Positions 24,679 to 34,013 are shown, counted from the first letter of the stretch. The stretch: 64,000 nt of DNA from Fusobacterium mortiferum ATCC 9817 (GCF_000158195.2 NZ_GL987994.1:678343-742342), one strand, 5' to 3'. The notes: a model not told the origin generated them from the letters alone. Numbers and translations are program-made.

Positions 24679-25050
24679 ATGAAAAAACTAATAATGGGAT
24701 TATTTTTAACACTATCAATTATGGCAGTAGCAGGTGAAAAGTATGATTATGTAGAGGATAGATTAGAACTAAAATATACTACTTTAACAGACAGCAAGAA
24801 AAATTCATTAAAAATTGATGATATAGATATGGGAGTTTTTAATAATCATATTTATTTAAATATGGAAGTAGAAGCCTTTTCAGGAGATGGAGGTTGGGGA
24901 AAATTTGATAAAACTTCATATGATGAAATTGCAAAAACAATAGCAGATGATGTAAGAAAGATGTTAAATGTTAATGATAAAGTGGAGATTACTTTGCTTC
25001 TTGAAAGAGAGATAGGTAAGGATATGATGTTACATAATGGACTTTATTAA
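24679..25050 (+). CDS. Small exported protein of unknown function
   Basis: 123 residues from ATG 24679, eight bases after GGAGG; a GTG at 24664 in frame lies before the ribosome site and is unlikely. The signal peptide MKKLIMGLFLTLSIMAVAG is followed by ~100 residues with an amphipathic, charged composition (IDDIDMGVFNNHIYLNMEVEAFSG; LNVNDKVEITLLLERE). No known domain was recognised. Its position next to the two-component genes and the repeats in its promoter suggest it is a regulon member, perhaps periplasmic. Confidence 0.65.
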   Translation: MKKLIMGLFLTLSIMAVAGEKYDYVEDRLELKYTTLTDSKKNSLKIDDIDMGVFNNHIYLNMEVEAFSGDGGWGKFDKTSYDEIAKTIADDVRKMLNVNDKVEITLLLEREIGKDMMLHNGLY

Positions 25051-25143
25051 AAATAAAGTATAAATTAATTAAAAAAAATTTGAAGAAGAGTATAAATTAT
25101 AGAAAATAAAGAACTCTAAGAGTTAAAAAGAGTTGGAAAAATA

Positions 25144-25186
25144 AAAGAGCAAGATAGCAAAATTAAACTAAAGCTACTTGCTCTTT
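25144..25186. terminator. Terminator between convergent genes
   Basis: AAAGAGCAAG at 25144-25153 pairs with CTTGCTCTTT at 25177-25186. It lies between the small exported protein (+) and the metal ATPase (-) and may serve both. The remaining gap sequence holds no gene; ATTAGAATATAAAATAATTTTCAG near 25230 loosely resembles one end of the palindromic repeat found at 31364 and 51431. Confidence 0.6.
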
Positions 25187-25285
25187 ATTCTTTGAAAAAA
25201 AAATAATTATAGAGTTATTTTTTCTTATTAGAATATAAAATAATTTTCAGATTTTTTAAGTAAAAAATGTTGAACAATTGTTAAT

Positions 25286-27415
25286 TTAATTATATCCTCT
25301 TTTTATTCCCCAAGAGGCATTGATTACAGCTAAAAGAGATACTCCTACATCTGAAAATATTGCCATCCACATATTAGCTATTCCAAATACTCCCAAAATC
25401 ATAACAAGGATTTTTATACCAAGGGCAAAAACTATATTTTGAATAACTACTTTTTTATTAAGTTTAGCAATTTTTAAAAGCTCTACAATCTTTGAAGGCT
25501 CATCTTTCATAATTACCACGTCAGCAGACTCTACTGCTATATCACTTCCAGCTCCTCCCATAGCAATACCAATATCAGCTAGGGATAAAACAGGGGCATC
25601 ATTTATACCATCTCCAACAAACACCACTTTTTTATTAGAAGTATTCATTATCTCTTGAAGTTTCTCTACTTTATTTTGAGGAAGTAGATGAGTAAAGATA
25701 TTTTTTAAAGGGATACCTAATTTGTTTCCAACCATCTCTCCAATAGTTTTACTATCTCCAGTTAGCATATAGCTATCTACTCCAAGATTTTTTAGATTCT
25801 CAATAGTTGAGAATGAATCATCTTTTATCTCATCTGAGATATAGATATATCCTAAAAATTCTCCATCTTGAGCTGTATATATTACAGTTCCAGCATACTC
25901 TTTCTCTTGGGCAGCTATACTGTATTCTTCCATAAGTTTATAGTTTCCCACTAAAATCTCTTTTCCTTCATAGTAAGCTACTACTCCAAAGCCACTTAGT
26001 TCTTTATATCCTTCAATATAATCCTCATCTATCTCTTCACTAAGTTGTGAAAGAATAGCTTTTCCAATAGGGTGGTTAGAATAAAGCTCTCCTATTTGAG
26101 CAGTTTTTAGAAGCTCTTTTTCATCACAATTTATAGCCACGATTGAGTCAATTTTAAATTTTCCCTTTGTCAATGTACCAGTTTTATCAAATACCACTGC
26201 TCCAATATTAGTAAGAGTTTCTAAATAGTTTCCACCTTTTATTAATATTCCTTGCTTAGATGCCATTCCAATACTACTAAAGAAAGTAAGTGGAACAGAG
26301 ATAACAAGAGCACAAGGACAAGAGATAACTAAGAATATAAGTGCTCTACCAAACCAAAGATTAAAGTTTCCAAATACAAGTGGGAATAAAATTCCAACAA
26401 CAACAGCTGAGATTACCACAATAGGTGTATAATATCTAGCAAATTTTGTAATAAATTTTTCTGATTCAGCTTTTTTATTGCTAGCATTTTCTACCATCTC
26501 TATTATCTTATTAATTGTAGAATCAGAGAAAAGCTTTGTTACTTTTACTTCTAAAATCCCATTTCCATTGATACTTCCACTTAAAACTTCGCTGTTTATA
26601 TTTACTTCCAAAGGAAGAGATTCTCCAGTAAGAGCTGATGTATTAAGAGTGGATTCTCCTTTAACTACAATTCCATCCACTGGGATTTTTTCTCCAGCCT
26701 TAACTACAATTATATCTCCTTTTTTTAATTTTTTAGGTGATATTGTAAGAAGCTCTCCATTTTCTCCTTTTATATTTGCATAATCAGGTCTGATATCTAA
26801 AAGTTTTTCAATAGATTTTCTTGAATTAGATACAGCTTTATCTTGGAAGTATTCTCCTATTTTATAAAACAGCATTACTCCTACAGCTTCTGTACTTTCA
26901 TTGAGATAAAAAGCTCCAAAGGTAGCTATTGTCATTAAGAAATTTTCATCCATAAAGTTACCTTTAGTAATATTTTTAAAAGATTTTAATACTACATCCC
27001 AACCTAAGATGATATAAGCTATTATAGAGAGTATCAATCTAATTTGTAGAGAGATATTACCAGAGATAATAGCTACGATAAAAAGAATAGTTCCCATTAT
27101 TATTGTAATTTTTTCTCTTTTCTCTCTTCTTTCCTCCTCTTCTCTCTCTTGAAGTTTTCTTTTTGTCTCTTCCTCTTCATCATACTCTTCCATTTTTAAA
27201 ATCTGTGTGCCTGGTTCTATAGAATCAGCAAAGAAATTAATCTCATGTAAAAAAAGCTCCTCTTCATAATTTTCATCAGTTTCAAGGGTAAATCTTTTTT
27301 TATATAAATCTAGGTTAGCATTTAAAACACCGGCCATAGTTCCAGCTTTATGTTGAATTTTACCAGCACAACCAGCACAATCTAAATTTTTTACTTCATA
27401 CTCTACTTTTTTCAT
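25286..27415 (-). CDS. zntA: Heavy-metal P1B-type ATPase, Zn/Cd/Pb exporter
   Basis: 709 residues. N-terminal HMA domain with metal pair CAGC (VKNLDCAGCAGKI), then a highly charged linker (EEEERREKREK), then membrane helices, actuator TGES, metal-binding CPC in VISCPCALVIS near 370, phosphorylation motif FDKTGTLTKG near 415, HP motif NHPIGKA, and the hinge GDGINDAPVL. CPC with this C-terminal region marks the Zn2+/Cd2+/Pb2+ (ZntA/CadA) subgroup. It exports divalent metal across the inner membrane. An operator-like direct repeat overlaps its start of transcription. Confidence 0.92.
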   Translation of the reverse strand: MKKVEYEVKNLDCAGCAGKIQHKAGTMAGVLNANLDLYKKRFTLETDENYEEELFLHEINFFADSIEPGTQILKMEEYDEEEETKRKLQEREEEERREKREKITIIMGTILFIVAIISGNISLQIRLILSIIAYIILGWDVVLKSFKNITKGNFMDENFLMTIATFGAFYLNESTEAVGVMLFYKIGEYFQDKAVSNSRKSIEKLLDIRPDYANIKGENGELLTISPKKLKKGDIIVVKAGEKIPVDGIVVKGESTLNTSALTGESLPLEVNINSEVLSGSINGNGILEVKVTKLFSDSTINKIIEMVENASNKKAESEKFITKFARYYTPIVVISAVVVGILFPLVFGNFNLWFGRALIFLVISCPCALVISVPLTFFSSIGMASKQGILIKGGNYLETLTNIGAVVFDKTGTLTKGKFKIDSIVAINCDEKELLKTAQIGELYSNHPIGKAILSQLSEEIDEDYIEGYKELSGFGVVAYYEGKEILVGNYKLMEEYSIAAQEKEYAGTVIYTAQDGEFLGYIYISDEIKDDSFSTIENLKNLGVDSYMLTGDSKTIGEMVGNKLGIPLKNIFTHLLPQNKVEKLQEIMNTSNKKVVFVGDGINDAPVLSLADIGIAMGGAGSDIAVESADVVIMKDEPSKIVELLKIAKLNKKVVIQNIVFALGIKILVMILGVFGIANMWMAIFSDVGVSLLAVINASWGIKRGYN

Positions 27416-27452
27416 TTTAATCTATCCTTTCATAAAATATTTTATTACACTA

Positions 27453-27505
27453 TATACCCCTATACCCTATATATAAAATTTAACATATTTGATTTTTTTT
27501 GTCAA
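27453..27505 (-). promoter_or_regulatory. Promoter and candidate metal-responsive operator of zntA
   Basis: Minus strand TTGACA (27505-27500), 17-base spacer, TAAATT (27482-27477). Downstream, over the predicted start, the + strand reads TATACCCC TATACCCT (27453-27468), a direct repeat that is conspicuously GC-rich for this genome. Its position would let a repressor block transcription. The regulator is not in the window. Confidence 0.6.
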
Positions 27506-27521
27506 GAAATATTTAAAATAA

Positions 27522-27550
27522 TAGACAAGCTCTATCCTCTATGCTAAGAT
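27522..27550 (+). promoter_or_regulatory. Promoter of the methyltransferase gene
   Basis: TAGACA at 27522-27527, 17-base spacer, TAAGAT at 27545-27550. Confidence 0.5.
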
Positions 27551-27582
27551 ATATTTAGAAAAATAGTAGAGGTGAAAAATTT

Positions 27583-28797
27583 ATGAAGGTTAACAAAGAA
27601 TACATTGAAAATCTTTTTAAAGATATTGTAGAAAAAAATATTTTTATAAAGGGAAGTGTTTCTAATCCTATAAATAAAAAAAATGGAATTACTAAGGGGA
27701 ATTTAAAACCTGTAAAAATAAAAAATGAGATTTTTATACAATTAGAATATTTTATAGATAAGAAAGCTTATCATGATAATATTTGTCTATGTGATTTTAC
27801 TTCAAAATTTTCAGAGATATTAGATAGTTTCAAACAAATTTTACTTATTACTCAAGGAATAGATTATCAAATTTTGAAAGGGAAGAATGAATACACTATA
27901 AAGGAGATAAAAAATAGTAGAGCAGTAGAATCTTTAGAGCATAATAAGAAGAAAAAATATATTATAGATGAGGGAGTTCCTGTTCCATTTTTAATTAAGC
28001 TTGGAGTTATGGGAGAAGATGGAAAAGTTTTTAAAAATTCCTATGATAAGTTTAGACAGATTAATAAATATCTTGAGTTTATAGATGATACTATAAGAGA
28101 GATACAAAATAAAAAACTTATAAATAATCATATTAAAGTTGTAGATTTTGGTTGTGGAAAATCTTATCTCACTTTTGCCCTTCGCTATTATTTAAATAAT
28201 ATAAGAGAGTTTACTTATGAGATAATTGGATTGGACTTAAAAAAAGATGTTATGGAAAAATGTAATAAAATAGCTCAAGAGTTAAACTGTGAAAATCTTG
28301 AGTTTTTAACAGGAAACATTAAAGATTTTGATAAGTTACAAAATGTAGATTTAATTTTTTCGTTACATGCTTGTAATAATGCTACTGATTATGCACTGCT
28401 TAAGGGATTAGAGCTAGGGGCAAAAGCAATTTTAGCTGTACCTTGTTGCCAACATGAATTTAATGAAAAGATGAGTAAGAATAAAGGTTCTGAATTTTTC
28501 CAAACAGAGCTACCATTAGGAAAACATGGAATACTATTTGAAAGATTTACTTCATTGGCAACTGATGCATTTAGAGCACAATGTCTAGAGTTATGTGGAT
28601 TCAAAACTCAAGTTATGGAGTTTATAGATATGGAGCATACTCCTAAAAATATTTTAATAAAAGCAATAAAAGAAAAAGTTTCTAAAGATAGCTTAGAAAA
28701 AAAATATAGTGAATACAGAAGATTTAAAGCTTATTTAGGAATAGAACCATTGCTAGATGAGTTACTTTCTCCATATTTCTTAATAAAATATAATTAA
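27583..28797 (+). CDS. SAM-dependent methyltransferase (Methyltransf_32 / METTL25-like)
   Basis: 404 residues. Residues ~1-150 are a variable N-terminal domain. The SAM-binding Rossmann core begins near 183 with KVVDFGCGKSYLTFALRYYL, followed by EIIGLDLKKDVM, FLTGNIKDF, and DLIFSLHACNNATDYALLKG. Then VPCCQHEFNEKM resembles the PCC-Q motif of the Methyltransf_32 family, and a CGF-type tail closes the domain. This family is suspected to act on RNA, but the substrate is not established. Single gene with its own promoter. Confidence 0.85.
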   Translation: MKVNKEYIENLFKDIVEKNIFIKGSVSNPINKKNGITKGNLKPVKIKNEIFIQLEYFIDKKAYHDNICLCDFTSKFSEILDSFKQILLITQGIDYQILKGKNEYTIKEIKNSRAVESLEHNKKKKYIIDEGVPVPFLIKLGVMGEDGKVFKNSYDKFRQINKYLEFIDDTIREIQNKKLINNHIKVVDFGCGKSYLTFALRYYLNNIREFTYEIIGLDLKKDVMEKCNKIAQELNCENLEFLTGNIKDFDKLQNVDLIFSLHACNNATDYALLKGLELGAKAILAVPCCQHEFNEKMSKNKGSEFFQTELPLGKHGILFERFTSLATDAFRAQCLELCGFKTQVMEFIDMEHTPKNILIKAIKEKVSKDSLEKKYSEYRRFKAYLGIEPLLDELLSPYFLIKYN

Positions 28798-28891
28798 TTT
28801 GAGTTTTCCTCTTGACTTATTGAAGTTTATTAGCTATATACAGTAGTAGGGATACAGAAATAAACTACAATATTAACAGGAGGGCATACTT

Positions 28892-30952
28892 ATGAAAAAC
28901 TATGAAATTGCAAAAATAAGAAACATATCTCTTTTAGGACATAGAGGTAGTGGAAAAACTACTTTGATGGAAGCTCTACTTTATATTTCAAAAACTATTG
29001 ATAAGATGGGAACAATAGAAGATGGGAATACTGTATCAGACTATGACAAAGAGGAAATAAGAAGAGTTTTCTCTATCAATACATCAGTTATACCTATAGA
29101 GTATGGAGATGGAAAATATAATTTCTTAGATACTCCAGGATATTTTGACTTCGTTGGAGAGGTAGAATCAGCAGTAAGAGTTTCTGGAAGCTCAGTTATT
29201 GTATTAGATGCTACATCAGGGGTAGAGGTTGGAGCTGAAAAAGCTTGGAGAATATTGGAAGAGAAAAAACAACCAAGAATAATCTATCTAAATAAGATGG
29301 ATAAAGGATATATAAACTATGAAAAATTACTCTATGAATTAAAAGAAAAATTTGGTAAAAAAATAGCTCCATTTTGTATACCAATAGGAGAAAAAGAAGA
29401 GTTCAAAGGTTTTGTCAATGTTATTGAAATGAAGAGTAGAATATTTAATGGAGTAGAGTGTGAAGATAGACCTATACCAGACTTTATGGATGTTTCAGAA
29501 GTAAGAAATCTTTTGATGGAAGCTGTGGCAGAAACTGATGAAGAGCTTATGGAAAAATATTTTAATGGAGAGGAATTCACTACTGAAGAGATAAAAAGAG
29601 GACTTCATAAAGGTGTCGTAAATGGAGATGTAGTTCCTGTTATTGTAGGTTCTGCTGTACAAGGAATTGGAATACATACACTATTTAAAATTATAAATGA
29701 CTATATGCCATTACCTAATGAGATGTTTAATGGAGAGAGAATTGGTAAGAATTTAGAAGGAGAAGAGGTAGTTAGAAAAGTAGATAGAGAGGAGCCATTC
29801 TCAGCTATAGTTTTCAAAACATTAGTTGACCCATTTATTGGAAAAATTACTTTATTTAAAGTAAACTCTGGTGTTCTTAAAAAAGACATGGAAGTTTTCA
29901 ATATAAATAAAAATAAAAAAGAGAAAATATCTCAAATTTTCTTCTTAAGAGGAAATAAGCAAGAAGAAGCTTTAGAAATAGCTGCTGGAGATATAGGTGC
30001 TACTACAAAACTTCAATATACTCAAACAGGGGATACTCTTTGTGATAAGGATAACCCTATACAATATCCAGCAATTAATTTCCCAGCACCATGTTTCTAC
30101 TCTGGTGTAGAACCAGCAGAAAAAGCTGATGATGAAAAATTAAGTACTTGTTTACAAAGAATGATGGAAGAAGATCCTACATTTAAAGTATATAGAAATC
30201 ATGAAACAAAACAGTTATTAATAGGTGGATTAGGAGAAAAACATCTATATATTATAATTTGTAAGATTAAAAATAAATTTGGAGTGCATGCTGTATTAAC
30301 TGACCCTATTGTTTCATATAGAGAAACAATAAAAGGACAAGCTTCTGTACAAGGAAAACATAAGAAACAATCTGGAGGAGCTGGACAATATGGAGATGTA
30401 TTTATAAAATTTGAACATAGTGAAAAAGAGTTTGAATTTATAGATGATATTCATGGTGGAGTAGTTCCAAAATCATTTATTCCAGCAGTAGAAAAGGGAC
30501 TTTTAGAAGCAAAAGAAAAAGGAACTTTAGCTGGATATCCAGTAATTAATTTTAAAGCTACACTTTATGATGGTTCTTACCACCCAGTTGACTCTAATGA
30601 GATTTCATTTAAACAAGCAGCAATACTAGCTTTTAGAAAAGGAATGGAAGAAGCTAAACCTGTATTACTTGAGCCAGTTTTATCTATGCAAATTACTATC
30701 CCAGAAGTTTATCTTGGAGATGTAATGGGAGATATGAATAAACGTAGAGGAAGAATTTTGGGAATGGAACACAATAGCTATGGAGAGCATGTATTAAATG
30801 TAGAAGTTCCACAAGTAGAGGTACTAAAATATGCTCTAGATTTGAGAGCAATGACTCAAGGAAGAGGAGAATTTTCATTTGAATTTGCTAGATATGAAGA
30901 GGTACCAGAGGTACTAGCCCAAAAAATAATTGCTAGCAGAAAAAAAGATTAG
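28892..30952 (+). CDS. EF-G-like translational GTPase (second EF-G type)
   Basis: 686 residues with the full EF-G domain order. G domain: P-loop GHRGSGKTT at 16-24 (canonical EF-G has AHIDAGKTT), switch II DTPGYFDF, NKMD. Domain II includes the EEPFSAIVFKTLVDPFIGKI barrel. Domains III-V: QYGDVFIKFE, GYPVINFKATLYDGSYHPVDSNEISFKQAA, and EVYLGDVMGDMNKRRGRILGM. The changed P-loop and lack of the DKxG effector form mark it as the paralogous EF-G-like family (fusA2-type), not the main elongation factor. The role is probably in ribosome rescue or stress, unproven. Confidence 0.9.
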   Translation: MKNYEIAKIRNISLLGHRGSGKTTLMEALLYISKTIDKMGTIEDGNTVSDYDKEEIRRVFSINTSVIPIEYGDGKYNFLDTPGYFDFVGEVESAVRVSGSSVIVLDATSGVEVGAEKAWRILEEKKQPRIIYLNKMDKGYINYEKLLYELKEKFGKKIAPFCIPIGEKEEFKGFVNVIEMKSRIFNGVECEDRPIPDFMDVSEVRNLLMEAVAETDEELMEKYFNGEEFTTEEIKRGLHKGVVNGDVVPVIVGSAVQGIGIHTLFKIINDYMPLPNEMFNGERIGKNLEGEEVVRKVDREEPFSAIVFKTLVDPFIGKITLFKVNSGVLKKDMEVFNINKNKKEKISQIFFLRGNKQEEALEIAAGDIGATTKLQYTQTGDTLCDKDNPIQYPAINFPAPCFYSGVEPAEKADDEKLSTCLQRMMEEDPTFKVYRNHETKQLLIGGLGEKHLYIIICKIKNKFGVHAVLTDPIVSYRETIKGQASVQGKHKKQSGGAGQYGDVFIKFEHSEKEFEFIDDIHGGVVPKSFIPAVEKGLLEAKEKGTLAGYPVINFKATLYDGSYHPVDSNEISFKQAAILAFRKGMEEAKPVLLEPVLSMQITIPEVYLGDVMGDMNKRRGRILGMEHNSYGEHVLNVEVPQVEVLKYALDLRAMTQGRGEFSFEFARYEEVPEVLAQKIIASRKKD

Positions 30953-30955
30953 TGT

Positions 30956-31031
30956 AACATATGTTACTGAAATTAAAAAAAATATAGTGTAAAATATTAA
31001 GAGTTGTGGAAGAGATGAAGCAACTCTTAAT
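30956..31031 (+). terminator. Palindrome and hairpin after the EF-G-like gene
   Basis: GTAACATATGTTAC (30956-30969) is a perfect 14-base palindrome just after the stop. Further on ATTAAGAGTTG (30996-31006) pairs perfectly with CAACTCTTAAT (31021-31031), followed by TTTATTG. The second stem is likely the terminator; the first could be a protein-binding site. Confidence 0.55.
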
Positions 31032-31062
31032 TTATTGTATAAAAATTTAGGAGGATAAAATT

Positions 31063-31308
31063 ATGCACGATGGTTGCTCTGGAAAATTTGAAAATGGGAA
31101 ACAAGTAGTAGAAAAATTAAGAATGATGGGATTTAATGAACAGTTGATGCCAATACCAGCTCAATTTATTTGTGAAGAGTGTAATAATGAGATAACTATG
31201 GATACATTTGAATATAAATGTCCACACTGTGGAACAATTTATGCTGTAACTCCTTGCCATGCTTTTGATGTAGAAAATATAATGTGTGCTGGAAAAGAGG
31301 AGAAATAA
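31063..31308 (+). CDS. Small zinc-ribbon protein
   Basis: 81 residues. CEECN and CPHCG (residues ~38-60) form a four-cysteine zinc ribbon; further cysteines occur at DGCSGKF, TPCHAF and IMCAGKEE. No catalytic domain. GGAGG before ATG 31063. Unknown role; the many cysteines may bind metal or a cluster. Confidence 0.7.
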   Translation: MHDGCSGKFENGKQVVEKLRMMGFNEQLMPIPAQFICEECNNEITMDTFEYKCPHCGTIYAVTPCHAFDVENIMCAGKEEK

Positions 31309-31336
31309 ATAAAGTATTTCTTAAGTTGAAATTAAA

Positions 31337-31481
31337 GTAACTAGTCAGCTAGTAAATTAATTTGAGAAAACTCAAAGAATTGTGTAATTTATCAGAGTTT
31401 AAAGTTATTTCTTATTTAACTTCTTGGAATATAAAACAATTCTTAGTTTTCTTTTTAAATTATAAATAGCTGACTAGTTAC
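31337..31481. repeat. Palindrome interrupted by a MITE-like repeat, copy 1
   Basis: The outer arms GTAACTAGTCAGCTA (31337-31351) and TAGCTGACTAGTTAC (31467-31481) are exact reverse complements. Inside them lies a ~90-base repeat (31364-31454) whose ends AAAACTCAAAGAATTGTGTAA and AACAATTCTTAGTTTTCTTT are imperfect inverted copies of each other and match the element at 51431-51599. The site separates two convergent genes, so the outer palindrome may be a bidirectional terminator into which the small element jumped. Confidence 0.7.
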
Positions 31482-31488
31482 ATATTAA

Positions 31489-31881
31489 TTATTCTGGTTT
31501 ATATACTCCACTATTTATAGCATTTTGCATAGCAGCTCTTATTTTTGTAGCTCTTACAGAAGCTCCAGCTCTAGGAATATCTTCTGGTGCGTAAAGAGAT
31601 TCTAAGGCATCTCCTACTTTTTTGCCTTGAGTAGAATCTAAAGCTGCTTGGTATCTATCTTTTTCTTCTTTTAAATTTTCAGTTTTTAAATAGTTTTTTC
31701 CTTTATAAAAAAGTGTTCTAAATTTAGGTTTATCAACTACATCATCTTTTAAATTAAACTGAACTTCTACCTGTGTTTCTTGTCCACTTACAAATGTACC
31801 TCTGTAAGTTCCATTTCTATACTCACTAGCTAAGCTCATCATACTACAAAGTAAAAAAGAAAAAATAACAAATTTTTTCAT
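31489..31881 (-). CDS. Small exported protein related to the FMN-binding domain family
   Basis: 130 residues. Signal peptide MKKFVIFSFLLCSMMSLAS, then YRNGTYRGTFVSGQETQVEVQFNLKDDVV, which follows the start of the FMN_bind fold (A-G-T-Y-x-G...), and PRAGASVRATKIRAAMQNAI at the end, which occupies the place of the SGAT flavin-attachment motif. The usual Thr attachment residue is not clearly preserved, so flavin binding is uncertain. Single gene on the minus strand. Confidence 0.65.
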   Translation of the reverse strand: MKKFVIFSFLLCSMMSLASEYRNGTYRGTFVSGQETQVEVQFNLKDDVVDKPKFRTLFYKGKNYLKTENLKEEKDRYQAALDSTQGKKVGDALESLYAPEDIPRAGASVRATKIRAAMQNAINSGVYKPE

Positions 31882-31964
31882 ATAGCCTCCTTCAAAAAAT
31901 TAATATACACTATTTTACTATATATTTTTGAAAGAGTCAATTACTTTGTAAATAAAAATATTAG

Positions 31965-33140
31965 TTATTTAAGAGAATTTACTATTCTATTTAATGCTTC
32001 CTCAAGAATAGATTTAGGACAAGCAAAGTTAAGTCTAATATAACCTCTACCCTCTTCTCCAAACCAATGTCCATAATCAATAGCTACTTTTGCTTCCTCT
32101 TCAAAGAATTTTTCAATCTCTCTATCTTTTAATACATCTCCTAAATATATCCATGCTAAGTACGTTCCCTCAGGTTTTACATATTTAGCTTCAGGAAGAT
32201 TTTTCTTTAAAAACTCTTCAATAAAAGCTCTATTATTATCAAGATACTCAATAACTTGATCTAACCACTCTTCTCCCTCGGTATATCCAGATTTTATAGC
32301 AGCAATACCAAAGCTATTAGGAGTTTCTATTCTAACATTTCCTAAAGTTTTTTGATAAGCTTTTCTCAAATTTTCATCAGGAATAATTATAAGGGAAGTT
32401 TGTACTCCTGCTAAGTTAAATGTCTTACTAGGAGCTGTACAAACAATTAGTTTAGAAAAATATTTTTTATCTAATGTAAGGAATGAACAGTGTTTATGTT
32501 CTTTGAAAATTAAGTCAGAGTGAATTTCATCTGAAATAATTAAAACATTATGTTTAAGACAGATATCTCCCATCTTAATTAATTCTTCTTTTGTCCATAC
32601 TCTTCCTACTGGGTTGTGAGGATTACAAAGAATGAAAATTTTTACATTGTTATCTACTATTTTTCTTTCAAAATCTTCAAAGTCTATAGTATATACTCCC
32701 TCATTATTAATAAGAGGATTAGTAACTATATTTCTCTCATTATTTTCAGTTGTCATTCTGAAAGGGTGATATACTGGAGTTTGTATTAAGATATTATCTC
32801 CTTTTTGTGTAAAAGTTTGTACCATAAAACTAATAGCTGGAACTACTCCATTAGTAAAAACTACCCACTCTTTTTCAATATGACTATTTTTTCTTTTTTT
32901 ATTCCAATTTATAATAGCTTGATAGTACTCTTCATCTACACCAGTATATCCTAAAACTCCATGTTCAATAATTTTACTCATAGAGTCTAAGATAGGTTGA
33001 GCTACTCTAAAATCCATATCAGCTACCCAAAGTGGTAATAAATCATTATGTCCATTATAAGTAGCCTTATATATATCTGGATTCCATTTTTTTGAATTTG
33101 TATTAGCTCTATTAATTATTTCATCAAAGTTGTATTTCAT
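31965..33140 (-). CDS. patB: PLP-dependent C-S lyase / aminotransferase (MalY/PatB family)
   Basis: 391 residues using ATG at 33140-33138, 11 bases after GGAGG; an upstream TTG lies inside the ribosome site. Motifs: NRANTNSKKWNPDIYKATYNGHNDLLPLWVADMDF at the start (MalY/PatB hallmark), LIQTPVYHPF, LCNPHNPVGRVW, SDEIHSDLI, and Schiff-base lysine in APSKTFNLAGVQ. The enzyme cleaves cystathionine or cysteine to give sulfide or homocysteine, pyruvate and ammonia. Fusobacteria are strong H2S producers. Next to an aldo-keto reductase and sirtuin on the same strand. Confidence 0.9.
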   Translation of the reverse strand: MKYNFDEIINRANTNSKKWNPDIYKATYNGHNDLLPLWVADMDFRVAQPILDSMSKIIEHGVLGYTGVDEEYYQAIINWNKKRKNSHIEKEWVVFTNGVVPAISFMVQTFTQKGDNILIQTPVYHPFRMTTENNERNIVTNPLINNEGVYTIDFEDFERKIVDNNVKIFILCNPHNPVGRVWTKEELIKMGDICLKHNVLIISDEIHSDLIFKEHKHCSFLTLDKKYFSKLIVCTAPSKTFNLAGVQTSLIIIPDENLRKAYQKTLGNVRIETPNSFGIAAIKSGYTEGEEWLDQVIEYLDNNRAFIEEFLKKNLPEAKYVKPEGTYLAWIYLGDVLKDREIEKFFEEEAKVAIDYGHWFGEEGRGYIRLNFACPKSILEEALNRIVNSLK

Positions 33141-33167
33141 TTTCTTTATATCCTCCAAGTTATTTTG

Positions 33168-34013
33168 TTATCTTAAATTTTCAAATCCATATTCCATCTC
33201 ATCTGGATGAGAACCAAGTCTTTCATTTCTATTTAATAATTTTATTTTTTCCATTTCCTCTTTACTTAATACAAAATCTAACTCTCTATTCTCTTTTATT
33301 CTAGAAGGAGTAATAGATTTTGGAAGAGGTAATAACCAATTTTGAATATGCCATCTCAAAATTACTTGAGCAGGTGATTTACCATGAATTTTACCTATTT
33401 CAACAAGCACAGGATCATTAATATTACCTTGAATCAATGGACTCCAAGACTCTACAATAATATTTTTACTTTCACAATAAGCTCTTAGTTCATCTTGTTG
33501 ATTATATGGATGAATCTCTATTTGGTTTACCATAGGAGTAATAGTAGAGTTTTTTTCTAACTCTTCAAGGTGATGTTTTTCAAAGTTGCATACACCAATT
33601 GCTCTAACTCTTTTATCTTTGTAAAGTTTTTCTAATGCTCTCCAAGTTTCAAAAGTTGTTTTCATATTTTTAGTATTAGGCCAATGTATAAGATAAAGAT
33701 CAATATAATCTAGATTTAATCTAGTCAAAGAATCTTCAAAGGCTTTTAAAGTTTCCTCATATCCTTGGTCACTATTCCAAACTTTTGTGGTGATAAAGAG
33801 ATCTTCTCTTTTAACATTAGGAGTTCTTTCTAAAAATTCAGCTATACCTTTACCAACGAAAACTTCATTGTTATAAATTTTTGCAGCATCAATATGACGA
33901 TAACCACATTCTAAAGCATATCTAACACTTTTTCTACAAATGTTTTCATCTGATATTTTCCAAGTCCCAAAAGCAATACTAGGAATTTCTACGCCATTCA
34001 TAAGTTTATACAT
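33168..34013 (-). CDS. Aldo/keto reductase
   Basis: 281 residues. AKR signatures: GYRHIDAAKIYNNEVFVGKGI (catalytic Asp/Tyr), ITTKVWNSDQGYEETLKAFEDSL with Lys, DLYLIHWPN with His, and the NADPH end LPLPKSITPSRIKENRELDF. A (beta/alpha)8 barrel that reduces small aldehydes or ketones. AAGGGGG ribosome site. Likely in one unit with the sirtuin and lyase genes. Confidence 0.92.
   Translation of the reverse strand: MYKLMNGVEIPSIAFGTWKISDENICRKSVRYALECGYRHIDAAKIYNNEVFVGKGIAEFLERTPNVKREDLFITTKVWNSDQGYEETLKAFEDSLTRLNLDYIDLYLIHWPNTKNMKTTFETWRALEKLYKDKRVRAIGVCNFEKHHLEELEKNSTITPMVNQIEIHPYNQQDELRAYCESKNIIVESWSPLIQGNINDPVLVEIGKIHGKSPAQVILRWHIQNWLLPLPKSITPSRIKENRELDFVLSKEEMEKIKLLNRNERLGSHPDEMEYGFENLR

Noticed and set aside
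26478-26783. 101-residue plus-strand frame inside zntA
   Set aside because: Antisense to conserved ATPase motifs; not a gene.
31489-31881. Calling the small exported protein a functional flavoprotein
   Set aside because: The attachment motif region is present in outline only; the key Thr is not clearly there.
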